NCBI GenBank assembly: GCA_032622095.1
Contig: CP136061.1
Span: 83,114,324-83,178,323, forward strand
Reading direction: 5' to 3'
DNA length: 64,000 bases
Source: Siphonodentalium dalli
Taxonomy: Eukaryota > Mollusca > Scaphopoda > Gadilida > Siphonodentaliidae
Shown here: positions 52,493 to 62,392 of the stretch, piece by piece
How positions within the stretch are numbered: the stretch's first letter is position 1
Layout: the number at the start of each line of letters is the position of its first letter
Notes under the pieces: generated by a model
Database searches by the model: none
What the model was told of the DNA's origin: nothing
What the model saw: the letters and a program-made list of their open reading frames with translations, nothing else
Program-made: the position numbers and the translations under genes

Positions 52493-52653
52493 ATAAGGAT
52501 TAACTGTCATGTGGACTGTTTTTATCGAGATGTAACCGTGAGGTAAGTGGACATAACTTGTGTAAAACCCGAAGGGTTTTACATACAAGTTATGACCACT
52601 TACCTCACGGTTACATCTCCATAAGAACAGTCCACATGACAGTTGATCCTTAT
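52493..52653. repeat. 161-bp palindrome with CCC-GAA-GGG centre
   Basis: Arms 52493-52570 and 52574-52653 pair with a few mismatches. The centre ACCCGAAGGGT leaves a GAA triloop at 52571-52573, as in the palindrome at 19549-19693. Arm sequences differ from that palindrome except for a shared AAGTGGTCAT (inverted here at 52592-52601). Confidence 0.95.
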
Positions 52654-53002
52654 ATTTATATACATTTAGCGAAAAAGCCACTTTTGTAAATGTATTTAAA
52701 TCGAAAAGTGTATCGTGACAAAAACAGCCCAAAATACCCAATAGCACCCTTGGCAAAAGTTAATAGGTACAATTTCTCTTCATATTGAAACCCGATGATG
52801 TATTAAGTCAATCCTGCGCGAGTCCAAATGCGCCCAAAACATTATGCGTTCGTCTTTCCAAACCCAATGACGTATCGATGGTGTTATGAGCTTGGTGTTA
52901 TGAGTCGTTGCGCATTCACCGAGAATTAACTGCAACTAGCCACGTGGGCGCCGACCAATCAGAATGCTGGATTTAGTGATGACAACACTTAGTATGTAAA
53001 TA
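52494..53002 (+). mobile_element. Hairpin-headed element E2 (509 bp)
   Basis: It has the same layout as 19544-20108: TAAG start, large palindrome, TTATATTTATATAC (52650-52663) at the hairpin exit, GTATGTAAATA end (52992-53002), then TA repeats. The 330-bp interior has no resemblance to that of E1 and no coding frame. Confidence 0.65.
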
Positions 53003-53126
53003 TATATATATAATTGTCTGTGTCCCGTTACGGTTTATCGTCAAATCATTCTAAAGATAAAAAATTATCCGATAATCACATGAACAGTAACAAACGGGCG
53101 CAAATTACGTTTACGTATGATCATAT

Positions 53127-53878
53127 TAATATTTCAAATATTAATTGATAGACGCGTTTCCTGACACAGAAAACTATTTATATCATGATGCGGAAGAGAT
53201 GGTACACCTTTCAAGGTGGTATATCTCTTTGTAAACATGTGCTACATTGTTACCAGGGTATAAAATATTAGACATGAATAAAAAACCCAGTCCGGAAATG
53301 CTTCTATCGTTATCTATATTCTCTGGTCTAAAAACGTGTGTTTGTTTAGCTAACGAATAATATTGGTTAGTGTTAACAGATACAAGACATTTTATTATGT
53401 AATTTTGTCACAAATATACGTTAATTAGACTCATTGTGGCCTATACTTATGTAATACAACAATACAAACAATCAATCTGGGACATTTGACGTTCGGAGCA
53501 GAGCTATGGGAACACCCTAATGATCTCTATCGCTATATGGTATCGCCTGAATGATCCGTTCTAAAAATAGAACAATAATGTGTCCTACATAATCATCTCA
53601 TTTTATAATAAAATATTCGAAATAGAATCAATATTAATTGATAGAAGCGTTTCCGGACTTGTGTCTTCAATTCATATCTATTATTTTATTGCTAGGAACT
53701 TTTGTTTTCCGGACAGTGGCGGTGTTAATAAATTTGGTTGGGGCGAATATGGGCCCTCTACGTGCTACTTGTAGGCTGTATTCCTCGAGATTTCGACCGT
53801 CATACGCAATTTCTAATTCTGTTCAGCAGATTGTCGTTTTGTTTAGCTTTCTCGAAAATATAAGATTGTTCATGCATT
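53127..53878 (+). repeat. M-like and X segments of U2
   Basis: Collinear with 21347-22380. It contains a diverged full-length-like M copy (about 53208-53694, starting CTTTCAAGGTGGTATATCTC) that runs into X at GCTAGGAACTTTTG. X is cut at 53878 by the LINE and resumes at 60402. Confidence 0.75.
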
Positions 53879-53897
53879 AGATAGATAGATAGATAAT
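53879..53897. repeat. GATA microsatellite (LINE tail)
   Basis: Four to five ATAG/GATA units mark the 3' end of the minus-strand LINE. Confidence 0.85.
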
Positions 53898-56800
53898 TTT
53901 TTAATGGCTAAAAGATGCAAAATTTGCAGACATATGAGCATAAGCATATATACAAAAGAGTAAAACAGAGTGTGATATTCATATAGTATAAATATAACAA
54001 GTATAGATATATAAATATAACAAGAATGCAGCTTGACAGTTCTGTAGAGGGACAAGATAGTGAATAAACCTAGCTTAGTAATGACTACTAAATAGATACT
54101 CGTACCTTTATATATATATACAAACATGAAAAATCAACCCGTGCTATCCCACCCTCCTTCCTCAACAGGACTGCCATGTTGCTTAAGGGGGAGACGCACG
54201 TTTGCCCAAAAAAAAATCATTTTTGGGTGGGTCAGGTTATTTGGCAATATCTTGATAAATCCACAACTGTACGCAATGGAACTTCACAGGGATGTAGAAC
54301 ACATATTGAGGAATACATACCATGTATTAAATTGTTTGAAATAGGAACATCATAAGAGTAATCAAGAGAGATTTGTAACATTTTATAATAAGTTTCCTTT
54401 AGGTACCGAGAACTTTTATTTACTTCCACTTTCTTCATTAAACTGTGGTGACAGATGTAGCATCATATCTGTTTTCCATGAGAGGAGCCGTCTTTCTGCA
54501 GAAAAAGGAACACCAGTCTTATAAATGAAGTCAAATTATGAGTACCCTATTCTGAAAAATGAAATAATAAGCCAGACATTTGCAATTGGGACTATTTAGA
54601 AATGTATGGAGGACAGGATGGACAAATAACAAATCCAATTGACCTTGTTAAAAAAATCCAACAGTCAGTATATTTGGATATGAAATGGAAATAATCATAA
54701 TACAATAATACAATGATATAAATATCAATGTATAATTATTAATTACTAAATAATTAATTATTAGTTATTATTTAATTTTCAATTTAAAAAAAAATAATTC
54801 TGAACTCTCAAAAGATAGTACTCTCATTCAGCTTTTCAATGCATAATATATCTCAATATATGATAGATTGTCATTGATATCATGCTTAACTGAACTGACC
54901 AAATAAATGCACATAAATAAATCATACATTTTGCTTATGACATTCTGTGGTTTTACACCAGGACTAAGGTATCCCAATGATGCAAAGTATTCCCACTATA
55001 TCATAGTAAGCAATCTCACTATGCCATTGGATATTGGTAATAAGTCTGTTGAAATACAGTTTATAATGACCTCAAAGGTGTCACTTTCTGTAAGGTATTG
55101 TATTTGTCATATTATGGACCATGGTTAATGGGTTATACCAAAAATCGCACATAACTGTTGTGCAGTATTGACGCTAAATTAAATTACATACCTGCTCATC
55201 TGCTCATTGTTATCAGCAAGGCAACCTCACAGTTAGTCGGCATTGTCAATGATTACAAATGGCAAGGATTCATTTTCTTTGATTCCAAGTTATTTCAATC
55301 ACCTATAAGAGACAGACAAATTTTTATTTTCTTAACTTTCAATTTCGCACCAGCAATGTATAACAGCATTAGCTTTCTGGGGTGTTGCCACCGACACCAC
55401 GTTTACAAAATAAAAAAAAAGCTCTCTCGGGGTAAATTCGCATTAGACACCCCATATTACACAAATGAAATAACACAAACTATTTTCATTTAAAACGTAT
55501 GTACAATTGTAGATGAAGCGTTGAGTGGTCAATCTCAATGCCTTGTAAAATGTTTTATTGGGAGAGACTACAAATTAGATTTAACGAACACCTCAAATGG
55601 GTTCCAGCAACTGTTGGGGGTTTCATTTAATTACTTGATAGTTTCATGTTGATCTGAATTGCCCTATACTGGTACTAATTGAAATATTTGGATAAAAACT
55701 AACATATAACTAAGCTCAATTCAATTTCATTATTATAAAATTAATATAACATGTCAGAGATCCCGAATGTGTCTTTGCTATTGGATGGCAGCGACAGGAT
55801 AAAATAAAACATAAAATATTTTGATAATACACATGTATTTTAGATTGAACTTAACAAAGACCCCAGTTCACACGACAACTCATGTGGTTAATTAACTCTT
55901 GGGCGATATACTACAGGTACAGAGGGGGCACACAATCCCAACTGTTATTTAAAGTTATTAACACATGATGGGATGTTCATTAACATTTGTTTCCAGCTAA
56001 TTGTGGTAGCCGCCTTTAATGAATTGAAATTATCTATATCAACTTACCTTTAAATGTTGACAGTTACAGGTAATTAGGAATTAACCTCTCATTACCCTTC
56101 TTCTACCAGGTACAGGACAACCCCCAACCTCTCATTGCTCTTCTCCTATCGGGTACAGGACAGCATCATGGCAATCTAATGTGTTAATGTTCAGGCAACT
56201 GTAATAAAGACAAAACAGTTTGCAGGTTAACAAACCCAAAAGTAATATTTTATGAAAAATATAAAGATAACAATGAGTGGGTTAAAATATTGCTTGAGGG
56301 TTAAGTTGCACAATGTTATATCGTAATATATATTCCAGATGTTGTGGAAAATAAGATTGCTGCATATTAATTACCTACATATTAATGCACAGATGTAATT
56401 AATTTGTACCATGTAACACGTACACCCAGCTAGATGATCTCTGTTGAGGGTGGGGTGTCCACTGTCTAAAATTTCCAACAGCACCGGCCCTTGATCCAGA
56501 CCAGGTTAACGCCCTTCCAGTCCCAAGTTTGCAAAATATAATTTGCACCCCTCTACATTGGGTTATAATGTTCTAATTTGTTATCTCAAAGTTTCAAATC
56601 CCCCACTAATTACTGGCTGCAAAATTAAAATTTAAAAGAACAATTTCTACATAAATTATTATTATTAATATTTCGTGAGACTTGATACATTTATTTCCAA
56701 CTGTCAAATGGACCATTTGTTTTGTAGGGGAGGGGGTACATAATACTCCAGCATTATATATACCAGACAATGAATTGTAGCTCTTTCATTACATGTTCCT

Positions 56801-56938
56801 AACATGCTGATCATGTACATAAGCTCAGCTGAGTACCTGTACCTGTAACATGATAACCAGGTTTGGAACATCCTACATTTGACTAAATATAAATAGTTAA
56901 ATATGATGATATCAAACCATTTTCTTCCCATATATGCA

Positions 56939-57066
56939 CAAGTTATGAGATCCTTGAAAATGCAGCCACAATGTGACATTGAAGTGTAATAATATTATTA
57001 TAAAACAAGTTATGAGATCCTTGAAAATGCAGCCACAATGTGACATTGAAGTGTAATAATATTATA
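56939..57066. repeat. 67-bp tandem duplication
   Basis: ACAAGTTATGAGATCCTTGA through GAAGTGTAATAATATTAT occurs twice, virtually identical, which indicates a recent slip or unequal exchange. Confidence 0.9.
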
Positions 57067-57139
57067 ATACCGGTAAATGAACAGGCTTCGGATAAAATTT
57101 GATTCATGCCAAATGCATCATTTGTGTGGTGTTACTAAT

Positions 57140-57200
57140 AGATCATGCCATGAATCTCTAATCTGGCTATGCCCATACGTAGCGATTCATGGCATGATCT
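57140..57200. repeat. 17-bp perfect inverted repeat
   Basis: AGATCATGCCATGAATC (57140-57156) and its mirror (57184-57200) enclose 27 bases. The left arm with the following TCTGGCTA also occurs in both U units (13053 and 47002). Confidence 0.9.
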
Positions 57201-59133
57201 AGATAAGTCATATATATGGTATTTGTTATTGAATTATTTCCCTTGTTTTTATTTGAAGATCCATGAAACCGTAATACATATACCGTACATATTCAACTTG
57301 TATAGTTGAATAACTATCAGGTCATTCGGGTGCCTGGTATAGTGTCAACATGATTATTAATTTGGACAAAATTCTCAATGATCACTTGTATTATTTGGCA
57401 TTGAGACAGAGTGGAATTGCCATGTGAACTGACACTATTAATATTATAATTATTATTTAACTTTCACTTCAGCCTGAACCCCATCGATTACTAAAGTAAC
57501 GACACGATTATTAGGCACTTGCTAGTATTATAAAATCAACTCTTGTAATTGATTACAACCAAAATAGGACAAAATTTATCGACGTTTACGCCTCCCAATT
57601 GTAAAAAAATATATATAATAATTGTGGTGTGTCCACTGGTCAGCTATACAAAATAGCATGTGACCAGAACTTGGCAACATGATTCATTTTTTTTATGAGA
57701 AATAGCCCAAGAAAAAATACATGTCAACCATGATTATTATGATAATAATAACATATATATGACTAGCGTTTCAAACTTTGTGTGTTGTACGTTTTTTTGT
57801 TAAAAATATAAGAGCGTGTGAAATTGATGTCGGTCAGCCATTTTGTAAACAATATTTCAAGTCGTCAAAAATTTATCAAACTTACGCCAAAGTATAAAAT
57901 CATTCATGCGATCGTTGGAACCACCAGTACCGACACGTTCCCAATTACTCTTCCTTAAATATGGGTCGTCATTGAGAGCGATCGGACATTATGCAATGCG
58001 TAATTTCACAAATTTGAAGAGAAAATCAACTTTCGGTTTTACGAATTATCCAATTACCGGAAATGGTTTCATAACTCACTTTAGTATGCCGCAATATATA
58101 GTTCCCCGTATTATACACAGAAAACGTATATTTTCTTATTATGTGGGAAAACTGATGTAACTAAACATAAAAATTACTAACTATGTGCAATTTTGATACT
58201 TTTAAGAGATGAATTATATCTTTTTAATATTGTCGCAATGATATCAAGCTTATTTTCGATAGATGGGCGAAAGTTAATATTTTACTTTTAAATTTCCATC
58301 AAATGTTTTCTTCTTTTTTCAATAAAAGTAGCTAAATTGGAAGTCAGTAATGTCAATATGACTTCTCCTGATAGTTATACAGATAACCCCTTGGAGATCG
58401 GGTGCTGGTCGGGTACGAATATTGTGATATTTGCCTTTTTAGTCCGCAAACGAACAGAATAAATTTTGACTTACGTTTTCCAATGGCGGCCAATCCGGCC
58501 ATTGCTAGAGCAGATTGTCGTCATCTTGGAATCCGTCTCTGATGGCGAAGCAGCTCATTTTATGAACAAAATATGGCTCCTCTCATGTAAACCAGATACC
58601 ATAGCACACCATGGTCCATACTCTGGTCCAATATTGTTAGTTATTTAAAGGTTCTCGGTACCTAAAGACATGCTATTTTTCCAAAATATTTCCCACATTT
58701 GTCAAACCAAAGTGCTTTTTAAAGGAAACCACATGTCCAGCATACTATAGCAATTCACCAACACATTCTATGTATAAAGCTGAGCAATACGAAATCTGGT
58801 TGCTGTGCATTTTTCATTTTTCCATTGTTGTTTTTGGCTCATACAACAGTGATGTTTTCAATGATTTCAGCCATATTTTGGGCAAACGTGCATCTGACCT
58901 TAAAAGATACTAGTAAGAGAACCAACAGCTCTTCGCCACCCGCATATACACACTGCTGCCATGTATGGCCGGCTTTAGACTGGCATGTCCATGACCGAAA
59001 GGTGGAATCCCTAAATACAGGCAGCAGTGACAATATATGCAGCTGGCCAAGTACTGTCATCGTACATAGAAAGATAGAGAGGAAAATAGAGTAGTAGAAG
59101 AGAAATATACATATGAATACGCTCGTCTGACAA

Positions 59134-59228
59134 GTCATGCCATCGATTGCCATTAAGGAGCGCACAGGAAAGCAAGCCAAGGCTTGCTTATTTCCACTGT
59201 GGTCCTTAATGGTAACCGACCACATGAC
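59134..59228. repeat. 95-bp imperfect palindrome in the LINE
   Basis: The arms (59134-59178 and 59181-59228) meet at AAGCAAGCCAAGGCTTGCTT (59171-59190). CATTAAGGA and TCCTTAATG lie further out. Pairing is imperfect in the middle of the stem. It lies downstream of the RT frame. Confidence 0.7.
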
Positions 59229-59355
59229 TGACCAGGCCACAGCACAAGTTCTCATAAGGTCGTACGGTATTATAAATAGCATGAATCACACCATTAATAA
59301 TATACAAAGTCAGATTCCTCAGTACCTAAAAGTTTATCGAATAATTCCTGTTTTA

Positions 59356-60240
59356 TTAGGTGATTCCATGAATCCATGTAGCCAAGTTGCAGTTAGGTTC
59401 AATATATTTTACATAATTATTCCACAACATGATTCCTGTGTAGAAAAAGCTATTGTAACCAAATACCCTAACATGAGGCACAGATAATCTAAAGATTCCA
59501 GACCGGAGATTATATTTACAATGAGTGTTCGAAAATAGGAATCCATCTCTTAGGTAGGTAGGAGCTTTCCCATCTGTTATATTTTTCATGATAGTCAGCT
59601 TTCTTTGGGAAACTCTGGATTCAACCGGAAGCCATTTAATGGTTTTAAACTCTTCATAACCTATATGTGAAAATCTATCCAAGCTCAGAACAAACCGGAT
59701 TAATTTGTTTTGAAATATTTGTAGTTTATTTTTGGTAGTTGTACTCAAAGAGCTATACCAAATAGAGGATGCATAATCGAGGTGGCATTGGATTAATGAG
59801 TTAGCAAGTAGTTTCTTTGTGAAAGGGGTTAGAAAGTCAGCCTTTCTATATACAAATTTGAGACGAGCAGTTACTTTATTTAGTACCTGTTTGGCCATTT
59901 GTTGCCCAGTGAGACTTTCATCGAGACAGGCGCCCAGATATTTCACCTCCTTGACGGACTGAATATTGATACCGTTGCAGCAGATTGCAAGTTCGGGACA
60001 TTTATTAATTTTGCGTTTGGAGCCAAATAAGATGGATTCTGTTTTGCCTAAATGAAGTGACAATTTGTTGTCGACTAGCCAGTGGCTTAGTGATGTTAAT
60101 TCAGTACTCAGCTGATCTGATATCACTTTTGAATCATTTCCCGAGACTATCAAAGCTGAGTCATCTGCGTACAGTAGTAACTTGCAATTTACGGCTGCAA
60201 CGGCATCATTCACGTATAATAAAAACAGAAGAGGTCCCAA
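59356..60240 (-). pseudogene. Non-LTR reverse transcriptase fragment
   Basis: The frame (294 codons, first codon not a true start) begins GPLLFLLYVND and carries the catalytic YADD at residues 24-27. It continues through NKLSLHLGKTE (about 58-68), VKYLGACLDESL, and the thumb-like HLDYASSIWYSSL and KLQIFQNKLIRFVL. This order is typical of the Jockey superfamily (CR1/L2/Rex1-like). Upstream, KAFDTVNHTILLDKL (RT motif A region) is readable, but a one-base deletion in GGGTAATTATTGGG breaks the PQG-x-x-GPLLF motif. The C-terminal end also shifts frame near 59385, where MDSWNHLIKQELFDKLLG reads on in another frame. No endonuclease domain is present because of 5' truncation. The copy is dead. Confidence 0.88.
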
Positions 60241-60401
60241 TAATTACCCTTGAGGGACACCACACGTGATATCCATAGCATGTGAGTGTGTTCCACTTAT
60301 GTCAGTAATTTGATGAGAACCGTGTTAAGGTGTTATTATCGCTACCTAGAGCACTTAATTTATCCAAAAGGATAGTATGGTTCACAGTGTCAAATGCTTT
60401 C

Positions 60402-60539
60402 TGAAGAAATGAATTCTTCATTCTGAGTCAATACAACGGTGTTGGACGCAATATGAATAAAACGCCCAACAAGATTACCCATTAATCAGTACCAAAATTT
60501 GTTATGCCAATATTTTAATGACGCTCAATATGCCATATA
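60402..60539 (+). repeat. End of X in U2
   Basis: GAAGAAATGAATTCTTCATT and AAAACGCCCAACAAGATTAC continue X after the LINE and lead, as in U1, through GACGCTCAATATGCCATATA to B. Confidence 0.8.
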
Positions 60540-60889
60540 GGAATCACTGAACTAAATGGTTTCCCATAGGCGACAGTGTTAACGTTTCGGCCAAATTCAC
60601 TGAATTGAAGCCTGCAGGCCATACCAGTGATGTTTACCCAGCTAGATTGACACCAGTTGATCACGAAAATGGACGAAAAATCATAGGTCATGTGTTTACT
60701 TTTAAAAATAAATCCCCAAGTGTACGACAGGGCTATCCCACAGCCAAATTTGATCTGGACAAATCCAGAACTACAGCAGCTAGTTAAATAAATTTCCCGC
60801 TCACAAAAATCCATTCCCCCATTCATTCACCAGTTTAAATTATTTAGATATGATGTACAAATCAAATAAATGCGATGTCATCCTTTAAC
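60540..60889 (+). mobile_element. B module, dispersed and 3'-truncated
   Basis: GGAATCACTGAACTAAATGG onward matches the array B modules but is clearly more diverged than they are among themselves. It stops at CATCCTTTAA, where the TTAA foldback begins. The last 110 bp of B are missing and are not found beyond that element. Confidence 0.8.
60551..60787 (+). CDS. Open 78-codon frame in B, function unknown
   Basis: The frame opens after TGA (60548-60550) and ends at TAA 60785-60787. It reads TKWFPIGDSVNVSAKF and later GHTSDVYPARLTPVDHENGR, GHVFTFKNKS and GYPTAKFDLDKSR. Composition (charged, Pro/Gly turns, no low complexity) looks protein-like, and the first Met is at codon 19. In all array copies of B the codon after HVFTF is TAA instead of AAA, so only this copy is open. 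It could be an old coding exon captured by B, or chance. No family is recognised. Confidence 0.25.
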   Translation, partial: TKWFPIGDSVNVSAKFTELKPAGHTSDVYPARLTPVDHENGRKIIGHVFTFKNKSPSVRQGYPTAKFDLDKSRTTAAS

Positions 60890-62392
60890 TTAAGGACTTT
60901 GCTAACCCAATTTTCCCCAAATTTGATGGAGTCAAAATAAAGGTTTATGTTCACTTTTATTAGTAATCACAGTAACCAAACCCATGAATGCAACATTTTA
61001 AGAGTATAATTCATGGTGGAATATGTTAGAAATACTAAATGTGAAATTTATAGAGGTTTTTAAAATCAATTTTTTCGAACCCAAAATCAACAAACACAAA
61101 GCCCACATCAAAGAAAAAAATATTGCAATGTGTACTGAACACTGTGAAGAACGATGAACAATAAAATAATATTCATATTTATCAAGCATTCTTTGATAAA
61201 ATTACTAAGAACCAATTGTTTACAAATATTTGAGTAACTTGCCTGACATCCCTTGAAGTGAGGTGACAGTTAAGTGTTAATAACTGTGTGGACAGTGGTG
61301 TGTTGTGAATCTCTTGACAAAAGAACTGTGTAATGATTAATCCCCAATCTCTGGGTACCCCATAACCCAGAAACTAGGTCGCCAATCATCCTGAATCAGG
61401 ATGTAATCTTGTCATGGCTCAAGCACCTGGACTGTCCTGCTGGTCATAATCTTAGCTGGCTTGAGTGAACATTAACTTAACCCATCAAATTCAGTTCCCA
61501 AATAGCTTTTCTGAGCAATGCAAGCTACCATCTGTAAACAACTGCTTCCAAGCCAAAAATCTTAATGAAACTAAAGAAATGTGAGTATATCTTTATTGTT
61601 CATCATTCTTCACAGTGTTCCGTACATATTGCCATATTTTTTTCTTTGATATTGACTTTGTGTTTGTTGATTTTGGGTTCGAAAAAATTTATTTTAAAAA
61701 CTTCTATAAATTCCACATTTTGAATTTCTAATATAATCTACCATGAATTACACTCTTAAAATGTTGCATTCATGGGTTTGGTTACTGTGGTTACTAATAA
61801 AAGTGAACATAAACCTTTATTTTGGACTCCATTAAAGGTGGATTATCTCTTTGTAAACATGTATTATATAGTTACCGGGGTATAAAATATTAGATTTGAA
61901 TCGAAGACTCCTGTCCGGAAATGCTTATATCGATTAATATTAATTTTATTTCGAATATTTTCTGGTCTAAAATGTTGTGTTTGTTCAGCTAACGAACAAT
62001 AGTGGTTACTGTTAACATAGACCAGAAATTATATTGTGCAATTTTGTCACAAATAAATGTTAATTATACTCATTATCGCTTATATCTGTGGAACAAGACA
62101 ATACAAACAATCAATCTGTGACATTTGACATTCGTTGCGTAGCCGTAGGAACAGTCCAGTGCTCTATATCGCAATACGGTCTCATCCGAATGGTCGGTTC
62201 TAAAAATAGTAACATAAATGGGCCCGATTTAATATTCGAAATAAAATCAATATTAATTGATAGAAGCTTTTCCGGACAAAGGTCTTCAGTTCATATCTAT
62301 TATTTTATACCCACGCAACTATTTAAAATTTGTTATTTAAAGAGATAATCCATCTTTAAATTTGGGGAAAATTGTGTTAGCAAAGTCCTTAA
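60890..62392. mobile_element. TTAA-flanked foldback element (F1) with nested M
   Basis: TTAAGGACTTTGCTAAC at the left is mirrored by GTTAGCAAAGTCCTTAA at the right. The arms run about 275 bp (60890-61165; 61590-61831 plus 62360-62392) with good identity. The spacer is about 425 bp and noncoding. The right arm is split by an M element. The uninterrupted left arm gives the pre-insertion sequence and confirms TTAA as the target of M. Confidence 0.85.
61832..62359 (+). mobile_element. M element nested in F1 (528 bp)
   Basis: Same length as 1606-2133 and the same ends. A high match includes an open 86-codon frame (62088-62348) that is also open at 1862-2122. The frame encodes nothing recognisable and crosses into the terminal repeat, so it is probably incidental. 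Confidence 0.88.

Larger units (their letters stand above)
51722..53126. mobile_element. 1.4-kb TA-flanked insertion carrying E2
   Basis: U1 reads TTTTATAATATTTC without interruption. U2 has TA on both sides of 1405 bp. The left end is GC-rich (GCGCCCGCTCTCCCGCGGCG) and contains the small stem CCGCGG-CGAAT-CCGCGG and GCGAAGC. The right end includes an inverted GCGCCCG near 53096. The second hairpin-headed element (52494-53002) lies inside. A 71-codon frame (51828-52043) has no recognised domain. Confidence 0.65.
54500..58450. other. Interior of F2 without a recognised gene
   Basis: AT-rich. It includes a tandem duplication and a 17-bp inverted repeat listed separately. Frames at 54907-55128, 55158-55493 and 57906-58160 have no recognisable domain and ordinary composition, so they are not called. 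Confidence 0.4.
54183..58903. mobile_element. 4.7-kb TTAA-flanked foldback element (F2)
   Basis: TTAAGGGGGAGACGCACG at the left is mirrored by CGTGCATCTGACCTTAA at the right. Inside, GCACGTTTGCCCAAAA, TTTAGGTACCGAGAAC and CATGAGAGGAGCC occur in the same order in both arms (about 400 bp, much diverged). TTAA sits at both tips. The interior shows no transposase. Its arms look older than those of the smaller element at 60890. Confidence 0.65.
53879..60401 (-). mobile_element. 5'-truncated LINE, interrupted by a foldback
   Basis: On the minus strand the element begins inside the reverse transcriptase (KAFDTVNHTILLDKL, about 60398-60354). It continues through RT, then a 3' region, and ends with an (ATCT)n tail at 53879-53897 after an AATTTTGCATCTTTTAGCCA-type 3' end. 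X sequence abuts both sides (53878 and 60402). The 4.7-kb element at 54183-58903 lies in its 3' region, so the LINE itself is only about 1.8 kb. 5' truncation and a short tandem tail are usual for CR1/L2-like LINEs. Confidence 0.75.
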
